Source of the DNA: Bacteroidales bacterium
GTDB taxonomy: Bacteria > Bacteroidota > Bacteroidia > Bacteroidales > F082
DNA: 48,359 nt
NCBI GenBank assembly: GCA_015493525.1
Contig: WGCY01000021.1
Coordinates: 1 to 48,359 of the forward strand
Direction: 5' to 3'
Positions 9,051-17,921 of the stretch are shown here, one piece after another. The position numbers were made by a program, and so were the translations under genes. A model generated the notes under the pieces. It saw nothing but the letters and a program-made list of their open reading frames with translations, did no database searches and had not been told where the DNA came from. Positions within the stretch are counted from its first letter, which is position 1. Every line of letters starts with the position of its first letter.

Positions 9051-10043
9051 TTATTTGTGCCCGCTGCCCCCATAAGCATGCAGGATGTCCATCAAAATTT
9101 CTTTTACCGCATCCATAGATTGTGCTTCCATCAACCGGATACGAAAAGGCTTAAAGTCAGGGAAACCTTTAAAATAAGCAGACCAGTGTTTGCGAATTTC
9201 CATAATACCACGGCGTTCGCCTTTCCAGGCTACAGACCGTTCTAAATGCAGGGTACAGATACGTACCCGTTCCGCTATGGCAACCGGCGGGGACGGCTTT
9301 CCCGTTGCAAAGTAGTGTTTTATCTCACGGAATATCCACGGGTTCCCATAGACAGCCCGCCCAATCATCAATCCGTCCACGCCAAAAGTCTCTTTGAAAT
9401 ACTTTGCCGAAGCAGGGCCGTTCACATCACCATTGCCGAAAACAGGAATATGCATGCGCGGGTTGTTTTTTACTTCGCCTATCAGTGTCCAGTCGGCAGG
9501 CGTGGAATAGCGGGTTGTACGCGTACGGCCATGGATGGTGAGTGCCTGGATACCTACATCCTGCAACCGCTCAGCTATATCCACAATTTCTTTGTGCTCC
9601 TCATCGTAGCCCAGCCGGGTTTTGACCGTTACCGGGATTTTGACAGCTTTTACTACGGCAGCTGTCATCCTGACCATTTTGGGAATATCATTCAGAATGC
9701 CTGAACCGGCCCCCTTGGCCACCACTTTTTTCACCGGACAACCGAAGTTGATGTCAATGAGATCGGGATGGGCTTTTTCGGCATACCGGGCAGCAGCCAT
9801 CATCGAATCAATGTCATGGCCAAAAATCTGGACCCCCACAGGACGTTCAGCATCTTCAAAATCCAGTTTCTTCACACTTTTGACGGCATCGCGGATTAAT
9901 CCTTCGGAAGAGATAAATTCGGTGTACATCAAATCGGCACCAAACATTTTGCACACAAAACGAAATGGCGGATCGGTAACATCCTCCATCGGTGCCAACA
10001 GCAAGGGAAACTCTCCAAGATTTATTTCTCCAATTTTAACCAC
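9051..10043 (-). CDS. dusB: tRNA-dihydrouridine synthase (DusB-type)
   Basis: This FMN enzyme reduces specific uridines of tRNA to dihydrouridine. The 330-residue protein opens with PLLLAPMEDVTDPPFR, the FMN-binding signature. The catalytic cysteine is in DINFGCPVKKV (Cys102), followed by KTRLGYDEEH, IHGRTRTTRYS and the flavin phosphate-binding GNGDVNGP and MIGRAVYGNPWIF motifs. The start is a GTG. A TAnnTTTG match (10050 to 10043 on this strand) overlaps that codon, so either it is not the promoter or translation is nearly leaderless. The gene is divergent from the CPBP protease gene. Confidence 0.93.
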   Translation of the reverse strand: MVKIGEINLGEFPLLLAPMEDVTDPPFRFVCKMFGADLMYTEFISSEGLIRDAVKSVKKLDFEDAERPVGVQIFGHDIDSMMAAARYAEKAHPDLIDINFGCPVKKVVAKGAGSGILNDIPKMVRMTAAVVKAVKIPVTVKTRLGYDEEHKEIVDIAERLQDVGIQALTIHGRTRTTRYSTPADWTLIGEVKNNPRMHIPVFGNGDVNGPASAKYFKETFGVDGLMIGRAVYGNPWIFREIKHYFATGKPSPPVAIAERVRICTLHLERSVAWKGERRGIMEIRKHWSAYFKGFPDFKPFRIRLMEAQSMDAVKEILMDILHAYGGSGHK

Positions 10044-10134
10044 AAAGATAATTTTTCACCGAACGGCTTTCTGTTTTGAAAACGCTCACCGGTGGTGCAA
10101 AAATATTAATTTTACACTTTGTTATTGCTTGTTT

Positions 10135-11055
10135 ATGAAACGCAGAATATTCTTTCCGGATACCCGGCCCGGCATCAAATTTTTTTGGTTACTTTTTATG
10201 GTGGTATTATCGGCTTTGGTCTTTTCCATTCTGGGATTAGTGGGCGGGAAACTGATTTTTCACATTAACATATCCAGCCTGGCAGGAGCATTTTCGCAAC
10301 CGGAAAATCATACAGCAAAATCATTTCTCTACTTTTTCCAGTTTGTAAATCAGGTGGGGATGCTTATCCTGCCCCCCCTGCTGTTTGCCTATCTGTTTAG
10401 TGCCGATAGCCTGAATTATCTGAAATTCGACCGGTTACCTTCCATACGGGTTTTTCTGTTGGCCGGCCTGGTTATCTTCACCATTCTGCCTTTTATCAAT
10501 TGGCTTTCAGGAATCAATTCCCACATGACTTTCCCCAACGCCCTGGCCGGAATAGGTGAATGGATGAAAGAAAAAGAAGCACAAGCCGATCACCTGACAG
10601 AGCTGTTTCTACAGGTAAAAACCATGAAAGGGCTGATACTGAACCTGATGGTAATAGCACTAATTCCGGCACTCGGCGAAGAACTGCTGTTCAGGGGATT
10701 GTTGCAAAGGCTGCTGGGCGAATGGACAAAAAATATCCATGCAGGTGTTATTCTGACAGCTTTTATCTTCAGTGCCATACATTTACAGTTTTTTGGATTT
10801 TTGCCACGCTTTGTGCTGGGGTTAATGTTGGGATATCTTTTGGAATTATCGCAAAGTTTATGGGTCCCGATTTTTGCCCACTTTATAAACAATGCCACCT
10901 TAGTTATCCTTTTCTATCTTCATTTCAATGGATTTATCCAAATAAAAATGGAAGAGTTCGGCAGTTCGCAGAACTATTTTGTCATTGCTTTCAGCCTGCT
11001 GCTGACCATTGGGTTATTTTATGGGATAAACAGGAGAAGCACAAGCAGGCACTAA
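10135..11055 (+). CDS. CPBP family intramembrane glutamic protease (CAAX/Rce1-like)
   Basis: The 306-residue integral membrane protein has about eight hydrophobic segments. Conserved motifs of the ABI/CPBP family lie in its second half: EELLFRG (EExxxR, motif 1), FSAIHLQFFGFLPR (FxxxH, motif 2) and FAHFINN (HxxxN, motif 3). Members are putative metal-independent glutamic proteases; in bacteria their substrates are mostly unknown, though some mature bacteriocins or confer immunity. The ATG at 10135 gives a clean MKRRIFF start; the frame is open far upstream, but that part runs opposite dusB and is not coding. No linked peptide gene is seen, so a housekeeping membrane role is more likely than bacteriocin immunity. 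Confidence 0.85.
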   Translation: MKRRIFFPDTRPGIKFFWLLFMVVLSALVFSILGLVGGKLIFHINISSLAGAFSQPENHTAKSFLYFFQFVNQVGMLILPPLLFAYLFSADSLNYLKFDRLPSIRVFLLAGLVIFTILPFINWLSGINSHMTFPNALAGIGEWMKEKEAQADHLTELFLQVKTMKGLILNLMVIALIPALGEELLFRGLLQRLLGEWTKNIHAGVILTAFIFSAIHLQFFGFLPRFVLGLMLGYLLELSQSLWVPIFAHFINNATLVILFYLHFNGFIQIKMEEFGSSQNYFVIAFSLLLTIGLFYGINRRSTSRH

Positions 11056-11426
11056 CGCCAGTTATAGGAAAGGACACAAGCGGACATTGGTGTTAAACAT
11101 TTGTGTTTGGCCGGCCAAACAATGTTTCTGACAAGATAAAATTCCCGTTAGGTGGTTTTTCTGTCGTTTTGTCATAAATTGCATCAGGCATCTTTTTTTG
11201 GTCATATTTTCTTGTTATTCTTCATAAGATATTATTATTTAATACTTTATATGTTTACCAGTCGGAATCCCATGAGCAGAAAAACCTGAAATATTCCCGG
11301 AGTCAGCCATTGTCATTGTCGCTATCGGATTTTGGCATAATCATTGACTTCAATAAGCCAACAGAAAAAAATTTACAACAAAGAGAAATAAATTGATAAG
11401 ATATAAATTATAAGGAGGAAAAATAA
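11056..11426 (+). promoter_or_regulatory. dnaK upstream region with an 18-bp palindrome and a strong Shine-Dalgarno
   Basis: This 371-bp gap carries no credible gene. A perfect 18-bp palindrome lies at 11104-11121 (TGTTTGGCC and its complement). Outer arms AAACATT/AATGTTT extend it to about 15 bp with a 3-nt bulge. It may terminate the protease transcript or bind a regulator; no T-run follows. No CIRCE element was recognised. TAAGGAGG at 11411-11418, 8 bp before the dnaK ATG, is an unusually strong ribosome site for this phylum. Confidence 0.4.
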
Positions 11427-13355
11427 ATGGGAAAAATAATTGGAATAGATTTGGGAACTACAAACTCATGCGTAGCCGTAATGGAAGGCAATGAACCGGT
11501 GGTTATCCCTAACAGCGAGGGACACCGTACTACTCCCTCCATTGTGGCATTTACTGACAATGGCGAACGGAAAGTTGGAGACCCGGCTAAACGTCAGGCC
11601 ATTACAAATCCAAAAAAAACGGTTGCTTCCATCAAACGTTTCATGGGCAACTCATACAATGACGTGAGTACCGAAATCAAACGGATGGCTTATGAGGTGG
11701 TAAAGGGCGACAACAATACCCCCAGGGTTAAAATTGATGACCGGCTTTACAGCCCGCAGGAAATCTCGGCCATGGTACTTCAGAAAATGAAGAAAACCGC
11801 CGAAGATTATCTCGGACAGACCGTTACAGAAGCCGTTATTACCGTGCCGGCCTATTTTAACGATGCACAACGCCAGGCCACCAAAGAAGCCGGTGAAATT
11901 GCCGGATTAAAGGTACGCCGTATCATCAATGAGCCTACAGCTGCTTCGCTGGCCTATGGCCTTGACAAGAAAAAACAGGACGAAACTGTTGCGGTATTCG
12001 ACCTGGGTGGCGGTACTTTTGATATTTCCATTCTGGAACTCGGTGATGGCGTTTTCGAAGTAAAATCTACCAACGGGAACACACACCTGGGAGGAGATGA
12101 TTTTGACGGAACAATTATCAACTGGCTGGCCGAAGAGTTTAAAAAAGATGAAGGCATCGACTTGCGCAAAGACCCCATGGCCTTGCAACGCCTGAAAGAA
12201 GCTGCTGAAAAAGCAAAAATCGAGCTTTCGAGTTCTGCGGAAACAGAAATCAACCTGCCTTACATTATGCCGGTGGATGGTGTCCCGAAACATTTGGTCC
12301 GTAAGTTGACCCGTGCCAAATTTGAACAGTTGGCAGACAACCTAATAAAAGCTACCATCGAACCTTGTAAATTGGCACTGAAAGATGCCGGGCTGAACAC
12401 TTCTGATATTAATGAGGTTATCCTTGTGGGAGGTTCCACACGTATTCCGGCCATTCAGAAAATTGTAAAAGAGTTCTTTGGAAAAGAGCCTTCAAAAGGG
12501 GTAAACCCCGATGAAGTAGTGGCCATTGGTGCTGCCATTCAGGGAGGTGTACTTACCGGTGAGGTAAAAGATGTGTTGTTGCTTGATGTAACCCCGCTTT
12601 CGCTCGGTATTGAGACACTCGGAGGGGTGATGACCAAGCTGATTGAAGCCAACACCACCATTCCGACAAAGAAATCGGAGACTTTCTCCACCGCTGCTGA
12701 CAACCAGCCTTCGGTAGAAATTCATGTGTTACAGGGCGAACGCCCCATGGCAAACCAAAACAAAAGTATCGGCAGGTTTCATCTCGATGGCATTCCGCCG
12801 GCCCCGCGCGGTATTCCGCAAATCGAAGTTACTTTCGATATTGACAGCAACGGAATCCTGAATGTATCGGCCAAAGACAAGGCTACCGGTAAATCACAAA
12901 ATATCCGTATTGAAGCTTCTTCGGGATTATCGGAAGAAGAAATCAAGAAGATGAAAATGGAAGCTGAAGCCAATGCCGAAGAGGACAAAAAAGCCAAAGA
13001 GCGGATTGACAAGCTGAACGGTGCCGATGCACTAATTTTCCAGACGGAAAAACAGCTGAAAGAATACGGCGATAAGTTGCCGGCCGATAAAAAATCAGAA
13101 ATAGAAAGTGGCCTGGAAGCTTTACGCACGGCACACAAATCGCAGGATATCACGGCTATCGATACCGCCATGGCATCATTGAATGCCGCCTGGCAGAAAG
13201 CCAGTGAGGACATGTACAAAAACACACAAGGTGCCGCTCCCGGTGGCCAGACACCTCCCAATGCAGGTGGCAATGAAAGTGCTCCCGGAGATGGGGGAAA
13301 CGGTGGCGATGACGAAGTTACCGATGTGGATTTTGAAGAAGTTGATGACAAATAA
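11427..13355 (+). CDS. dnaK: Molecular chaperone DnaK (Hsp70)
   Basis: DnaK is an ATP-driven chaperone that works with DnaJ and GrpE on unfolded polypeptides. The 642-residue length is normal. The ATPase domain shows [14 protein letters not shown] (residues 3-16), [16 protein letters not shown] and [10 protein letters not shown]. The interdomain linker [18 protein letters not shown] leads into the substrate-binding domain. A helical lid and a Gly/Pro-rich tail end in [10 protein letters not shown], close to the EEVD-like end of bacterial DnaK. It is cytoplasmic. dnaJ and grpE are not adjacent. An intrinsic terminator follows directly. Confidence 0.98.
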   Translation: MGKIIGIDLGTTNSCVAVMEGNEPVVIPNSEGHRTTPSIVAFTDNGERKVGDPAKRQAITNPKKTVASIKRFMGNSYNDVSTEIKRMAYEVVKGDNNTPRVKIDDRLYSPQEISAMVLQKMKKTAEDYLGQTVTEAVITVPAYFNDAQRQATKEAGEIAGLKVRRIINEPTAASLAYGLDKKKQDETVAVFDLGGGTFDISILELGDGVFEVKSTNGNTHLGGDDFDGTIINWLAEEFKKDEGIDLRKDPMALQRLKEAAEKAKIELSSSAETEINLPYIMPVDGVPKHLVRKLTRAKFEQLADNLIKATIEPCKLALKDAGLNTSDINEVILVGGSTRIPAIQKIVKEFFGKEPSKGVNPDEVVAIGAAIQGGVLTGEVKDVLLLDVTPLSLGIETLGGVMTKLIEANTTIPTKKSETFSTAADNQPSVEIHVLQGERPMANQNKSIGRFHLDGIPPAPRGIPQIEVTFDIDSNGILNVSAKDKATGKSQNIRIEASSGLSEEEIKKMKMEAEANAEEDKKAKERIDKLNGADALIFQTEKQLKEYGDKLPADKKSEIESGLEALRTAHKSQDITAIDTAMASLNAAWQKASEDMYKNTQGAAPGGQTPPNAGGNESAPGDGGNGGDDEVTDVDFEEVDDK

Positions 13356-13376
13356 TTTCAGGTCATCACAAAAACA

Positions 13377-13411
13377 AAAAAGGCTGTCCGCTTATAGCGG
13401 ACAGCCTTTTT
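13377..13411. terminator. Bidirectional intrinsic terminator between dnaK and the deacetylase gene
   Basis: A perfect stem of about 14 bp (core AGGCTGTCCGC / GCGGACAGCCT, loop TTATA) is flanked by A- and T-runs on the two sides. It can therefore stop transcription of dnaK and of the convergent gene. Confidence 0.92.
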
Positions 13412-13429
13412 AATTTTAAGCCCAAACCG

Positions 13430-14260
13430 TCAAACCGAAACAACCGGCATTTTATCCCAGTCAATTTTTTGGACGGCTTCGCTGATATTTATAAAATCAA
13501 ATGCATTTGTTAAGTTCACAAGTTTCTTCATACAACTGTTAGCCCCTACCCTGTAACGTAATTTAAAATACGGATTATTAGATATATACCGATGTATATC
13601 GGGATCAAAATCACGGGGATGAAAATAGGAAATCATGTAATCGTTACGGGACATTTTTTGCTTTGCCCATCCGAATGGCGCAATCCTGAAATAGCCGCTA
13701 CTGGAAAAAATGAATTTCATTCCCATAAACGGAATTGCAGGAACAGGAAGTTCTTTTATGGAAACGCCATGCTGCTTGAACACAAAAGGGGTATCGGGAA
13801 GCCATCCATTACGGACAGCCACAACAGAGCTGTCGTATTTGATACCCAGCACGTTTAAAATTTCCAAAGCCCAAAATGTGTTTTTACTTATCGTCATACC
13901 GGGGGCACGAAACGAATACACTTTGTTTCCGGTAATATCTTCCAGCAATTTTATGGTTTTTTCAGTATCTTTCCTGAAAGCTTCCCTGCCAAGGTCATTT
14001 ATCTTTCTGTGATAAAAAGAATGGGCAGCAATTTCATGTCCGTTAGCTGCCATTTTTTTCACCAAAGCAGGATGGCGTTCAGCCTCCCATCCCACCCAAA
14101 AAAAAGTAGCTTTCAACTGATGGGCCGACAAAAAATCCAGAATCCTTTCGGTATTGCCTACAACATGGGTAGAGAGGCCCTCCCATTCGTCAACTTTCCC
14201 GTAATACGCTTTGTCAAAAGTGTGAAACCAGTCTTCTATATCAAAAGTAAGAATATGCAT
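13430..14260 (-). CDS. Polysaccharide deacetylase, XrtA/PEP-CTERM-system type
   Basis: The 276-residue NodB-fold carbohydrate esterase is predicted to remove N-acetyl groups from a surface polysaccharide. It begins MHILTFDIEDWFH, where the acidic motif corresponds to the VDVED start typical of deacetylases in exosortase-associated exopolysaccharide loci. The metal-binding His pair is in GHEIAAHSFYH (His80, His84), and the FRAPG motif (Arg118) follows. There is no signal peptide. The ATG at 14260 gives the usual start; an in-frame ATG at 14275 adds only MKKNR. It is divergent from an exosortase gene less than 110 bp away, which supports the link with that system. Confidence 0.85.
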   Translation of the reverse strand: MHILTFDIEDWFHTFDKAYYGKVDEWEGLSTHVVGNTERILDFLSAHQLKATFFWVGWEAERHPALVKKMAANGHEIAAHSFYHRKINDLGREAFRKDTEKTIKLLEDITGNKVYSFRAPGMTISKNTFWALEILNVLGIKYDSSVVAVRNGWLPDTPFVFKQHGVSIKELPVPAIPFMGMKFIFSSSGYFRIAPFGWAKQKMSRNDYMISYFHPRDFDPDIHRYISNNPYFKLRYRVGANSCMKKLVNLTNAFDFINISEAVQKIDWDKMPVVSV

Positions 14261-14367
14261 TCGATTTTTTTTCAAAAATATTAATTTTAACCAGCATCCA
14301 ACGCCGGACCTGCCAACAGTTATTGATAATTTTCGTTAATTTGCCAGCCTATTCAAATACCTCTTGC

Positions 14368-14952
14368 ATGTACTGTCCGTTTTACTTTCGCTTGAAAACT
14401 TTTGTGCAAAAACATCGTTTGCAGCCAGTGGTAGATGTACTTCTTTTTGCCGGTATATTGTATTTCTTTCATTGGCTATGGTGGAGTGGCGGATTAAAAC
14501 ATTTCCTTAAAGAATTTGCTTTTTTTTCAGAAACAGAGCAATTTTTGGCACATCAGGTGTTTTTGCCGGCAGCCTGGATTGTGGAACACGTCCTCCACTA
14601 TCCCATAAAAATGCTGGACAATACCATTTATCTTCCTCATAACGCGTATGTTGCCATAGAAGGGGCCTGTTCAGGGCTAAAACAATTTTATCAATGGACT
14701 GTATTGATGATCCTTTTTCCGGGGCCGTGGAAGAAAAAGTTATGGTATATTCCTTTGGGCCTTGTAGCCATACATTTGGACAACATTATTCGTATTGTTA
14801 TTTTATCTGTTGTAGCTGTTCATTGGCCAGCACATTGGGATTTTATTCACATGTGGGTTTTAAGGCCGTTCTTTTATGTTGTTATTTTTGCTTTATGGGT
14901 CGTGTGGGTAGAATGGATTAGAAACGATGGAATGAAAAAGCGAACAGACTGA
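14368..14952 (+). CDS. Exosortase/archaeosortase family transpeptidase, copy 1
   Basis: The 194-residue polytopic membrane protein carries the three exosortase family residues in order: Cys101 in EGACSGLKQ, Arg142 in HLDNIIRI and His161 in WDFIHMWVLRPFFY. Exosortases are thought to cleave C-terminal sorting tails (PEP-CTERM-like) and transfer the protein to an acceptor in the envelope. The ATG at 14368 is preferred; an upstream in-frame ATG at 14323 adds 15 unlike residues. It is one of the few plus-strand genes in the polysaccharide locus, divergent from the deacetylase gene and convergent with a FemAB-like gene. A paralogue lies about 25 kb away at the far end. The target protein is not identified. 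Confidence 0.85.
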   Translation: MYCPFYFRLKTFVQKHRLQPVVDVLLFAGILYFFHWLWWSGGLKHFLKEFAFFSETEQFLAHQVFLPAAWIVEHVLHYPIKMLDNTIYLPHNAYVAIEGACSGLKQFYQWTVLMILFPGPWKKKLWYIPLGLVAIHLDNIIRIVILSVVAVHWPAHWDFIHMWVLRPFFYVVIFALWVVWVEWIRNDGMKKRTD

Positions 14953-15020
14953 GAGGCAAAAATCAGATAAACAAATTGTTTCAAGATTTTTAAAAATTGT
15001 TCATGTTCTTTCTTCAGACA

Positions 15021-15040
15021 ATAGTTTTAGGAAAAACTAT
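15021..15040. terminator. Weak AT-rich hairpin between convergent exosortase and FemAB genes
   Basis: An 8-bp stem (ATAGTTTT / AAAACTAT) with a 4-nt loop could act as a bidirectional terminator. The stem is AT-rich, so support is modest. The rest of this 138-bp gap shows nothing recognisable. Confidence 0.35.
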
Positions 15041-15090
15041 TTCCAAACCCATCCCCCGGCCTCTTCGTCTCCCAATCCCTCGTGCTCCTT

Positions 15091-16185
15091 TCAATAAATA
15101 TGTTTCACCAACAATGGCCCGAGAAACCGGGCAGCAGGAAATGGAATATTGCGCCATAAGCCGGCCAGCCACTTTTGATTTTTTATATTAAATCGCTGAT
15201 TTAAAGCATATTCATAGATGGGAATGTTTTCTGCCGGCCAATGATTTTTATAACGAAATACACTCCCTTCGTTATCGCTGCGGCCAAAAGAATAAACAAC
15301 AGCCTTTTGCCCCATAGCGTATTTTACCATTTGCCAGTGTAAAAAGTCAGCAACATATTCTTTTTGCGCTTTTTTTAAAGTAGAGAACCAGGTATTTTCC
15401 CAAAAGCCGTTGTAGGACATTAACATGGCCGCTGCTACCGGTATTGCCCCTTTGTAAATGACAAAAAAAAGTGCTTCGCCAAATTCATAAGCATCCATCA
15501 AATTATGGAAAAATTTCTTTCCATAAGCAGGAGACCCCAGGCGATACATATTCTTTACATAAACAGGATAAAAGTCATCTAAAAGCTCCTGTTTCCCCTG
15601 TTTTACAGAGAAATTACCCGTTTCTGCCTTTCGTATCTTCCGCCGGAGATTGGATGTCAGTTGCTGAAAAAAAGCATCCCTATTTTCCGGAAGGTAAATA
15701 ACGGTAGCCATTTTATCTTGTTTCATCCCGGCCTTAATCGGAAGTAACGACCTGATATAAAGCTTCTTATCAAAGTCGCTATAGAGATCCGGGTATCTTA
15801 TATCAGCCTGGAAAAAACCGGGATGAACTTTTCCTTTTTCAATGGAAACAACGAGATGATTTATCAGTTGCTCCTTATCAAATTCAATATTATTCTTCAA
15901 AAATACTCCCCCATAGGAAAAATGGGGAAGACTGACCCAGGCTTTTCCCGTATTGACCAACGCCAGCAATCCGGCTACCTTATTTCCTTCAAGCAGCAAA
16001 AAATAATACGGTCTCCAATGGAAATGATTTTTATAAAAATGAAACAGGGAAGGGTTAAAAGAGAAAGGTACCGGAAAAGGGCTGGAGGAGGTAAAGTTGT
16101 TCCAGAGGGAAAAGGCCGGGGAGGATGGGATGGGAGAAAATGAGGATATGGAGGACATGTTCATGATAACGAGGAGACTTCCCAA
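15091..16185 (-). CDS. FemAB-like / GNAT-fold protein, copy 1
   Basis: The protein has up to 364 residues. Motif style (LLLEGNKVAGLLALV, LRRKIRKAETGNFSV, AIPVAAAMLMSYNGFWENTWFSTLKKAQKEYVADFLHWQMVKYA, then FGRSDNEGSVFRYKNHW) matches the double-GNAT FemAB-like proteins found in exosortase-linked exopolysaccharide loci. These probably transfer an acyl or aminoacyl group onto a lipid- or sugar-linked acceptor. The N-terminus is uncertain: ATGs at 16185, 16164 and 16158 all precede a Ser/Pro-rich stretch that is unlike the rest. It starts 8 bp after the outer-membrane protein gene upstream and is likely co-transcribed with it. A second FemAB-like gene lies at the other end of the locus. Confidence 0.7.
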   Translation of the reverse strand: MGSLLVIMNMSSISSFSPIPSSPAFSLWNNFTSSSPFPVPFSFNPSLFHFYKNHFHWRPYYFLLLEGNKVAGLLALVNTGKAWVSLPHFSYGGVFLKNNIEFDKEQLINHLVVSIEKGKVHPGFFQADIRYPDLYSDFDKKLYIRSLLPIKAGMKQDKMATVIYLPENRDAFFQQLTSNLRRKIRKAETGNFSVKQGKQELLDDFYPVYVKNMYRLGSPAYGKKFFHNLMDAYEFGEALFFVIYKGAIPVAAAMLMSYNGFWENTWFSTLKKAQKEYVADFLHWQMVKYAMGQKAVVYSFGRSDNEGSVFRYKNHWPAENIPIYEYALNQRFNIKNQKWLAGLWRNIPFPAARFLGPLLVKHIY

Positions 16186-16193
16186 AGCGAACG

Positions 16194-17840
16194 TTAGAAA
16201 TCGTAATACAAATTTCTTAACGAAGTGCGGAGACCGATGTAGAAATAATGGGTGTTTTCATTAGTGGCATCGGAATGCAGGTTGCGCCAGACAACGCCCA
16301 CGGTAAAGTTCAGGTTGTATGCAGGATTGATCAGAAAAGAAGCACTCAGGTTCTGGTAAAGAACCCGTGTGCGGATACCCTGGCCCACATAATTTCCATA
16401 TGTATTTACATAAGTGTAATAGGATTTATAAATATCGCCACCATAATTCTTCCCCGGCGGATCAAGCCCTTTTATGGCATAGAGAAACTCGTAGTTAAAG
16501 AAAAACCGCTTATAGTTATACCGGACAAAATTCACGCTCTCCCAGAAATTGGCACCAAAAGGATGGGCAAGGGGCTGGTTGTAATGGCCATAATTTAAGC
16601 GTTCTACTGCCTCAGAATAGGTATAAGGCCGAACGTAGTTATATTCTGTCTGGAAATAAAGATTCTTAATTTTAAACGGCTCAAAAGTCTTGAATCCCAG
16701 CTGGAAAGCTTGTTTGTTGGCCCAGAATCCATTGTGTGCCATCACCTCTTTAAGGATAAATTCATCCAGCTGCAACTGCCCGTAAAAAACATTGTGCTTT
16801 CCCACAATCACGCTCAGGTTGAATCCCAACAAAGCATTATCGGGAGACCCCAGGCCCAGATCGACAGAACGTAAAAAGATGACCGGATTGAGGTATTGCC
16901 AGTCGAAGCCCCGATAGTGCCCCAACGTATCGGTAGCCTGCCAGATAATGGCATCAAAAAAGCTCAGGTTTACCCGTTTCGATATGGCCCAGCTGAGGTA
17001 ATGTACCGTGGAATATTTTCGTGCATAGCCCATTTCGGGGATGTCTTCACTCATATCAAGGTACTGGTTATACAAAACCAGATATTTCATGTGCCAAAAG
17101 TTTATTTCCATTTTGAGATAAGCATTGGCATAGGCATTGTCCGAAAGCAACAGGGAACGATAGCCGTCGCCAAGAAAGTTTTTGCCATGTCCCAGTTGGA
17201 ACATAAAATGTTTTCCTGCCGTAAAAGAAATATAGCCCGTAGCAGAACTATAATCAAACCCATTCCCGTTTAAATAGAGGTGCTTTCCGGTACTGTCCAG
17301 ATAGTATTGGACACGGCCTTGTCCCGGAACAACCAGCAATTTCCTAATGGTAGTATCAATATAATTGACAAAAGCTCCCTGGTTCTCATAAAAATTAGTA
17401 TAAAAAGTGAAATTCTTGCCTATGCGCCCTTTCACTTCAAGCCCACGGGTATTAATCCATACGTTTTTATTTTCAACAAAGTCGTGGCCATAAGAAAAAT
17501 CCATCAACGGGTTTATCACTAGGGAGAAGTCCTTCTTATAAAGGGTTATCACATCATCATTAAAAAGTTTATCCCAGGCCTTTTGTTTCCATTTTTTGTT
17601 CATCACACGGGTCATTCGCAAAAGCGATTGTATTGAATCATAATGAACGGCAGCACGCACATCACGAAAATTATAAGGCCTGACAGAGGTGTGAAACCGA
17701 ATATTCCTGCTATACAAAGCTTCCTGTATAGAACGGTTATACTCCTGGTTCAAAGGTAAATAGGCACTCTGTGAAAAAACAGGAAAGCTGAGCAAAAATA
17801 TCACAACAAAAGAGAGGGCAAATTTACTTACGCTATTCAT
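16194..17840 (-). CDS. Outer-membrane beta-barrel protein, RemB/Wzi-like, copy 1
   Basis: The 548-residue protein has a signal peptide (MNSVSKFALSFVVIFLLSFPVFSQ). It is rich in alternating aromatic/polar beta strands and ends in Phe (LRNLYYDF), as outer-membrane barrels do. The GHGKNFLGDGYRSLLLSDNA segment resembles the gliding protein RemB and Wzi-type capsule assembly proteins, which hold polysaccharide at the cell surface. The N-terminal SVRPYNFRDV region resembles the IKPYSR region of the barrel encoded at 40049-41740, so the two are probably paralogues, each placed beside an exosortase gene. The ATG at 17840 is chosen because it begins the signal peptide; an earlier in-frame ATG at 17900 adds 20 residues without sense. 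Confidence 0.7.
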   Translation of the reverse strand: MNSVSKFALSFVVIFLLSFPVFSQSAYLPLNQEYNRSIQEALYSRNIRFHTSVRPYNFRDVRAAVHYDSIQSLLRMTRVMNKKWKQKAWDKLFNDDVITLYKKDFSLVINPLMDFSYGHDFVENKNVWINTRGLEVKGRIGKNFTFYTNFYENQGAFVNYIDTTIRKLLVVPGQGRVQYYLDSTGKHLYLNGNGFDYSSATGYISFTAGKHFMFQLGHGKNFLGDGYRSLLLSDNAYANAYLKMEINFWHMKYLVLYNQYLDMSEDIPEMGYARKYSTVHYLSWAISKRVNLSFFDAIIWQATDTLGHYRGFDWQYLNPVIFLRSVDLGLGSPDNALLGFNLSVIVGKHNVFYGQLQLDEFILKEVMAHNGFWANKQAFQLGFKTFEPFKIKNLYFQTEYNYVRPYTYSEAVERLNYGHYNQPLAHPFGANFWESVNFVRYNYKRFFFNYEFLYAIKGLDPPGKNYGGDIYKSYYTYVNTYGNYVGQGIRTRVLYQNLSASFLINPAYNLNFTVGVVWRNLHSDATNENTHYFYIGLRTSLRNLYYDF

Positions 17841-17921
17841 AACCTTTTGTTTGGAACAAATTATCCATCTGAGAAATCTATTGCAAATTCCTGAAAACAC
17901 CTGTTTTTCGTATTTGAAAAA

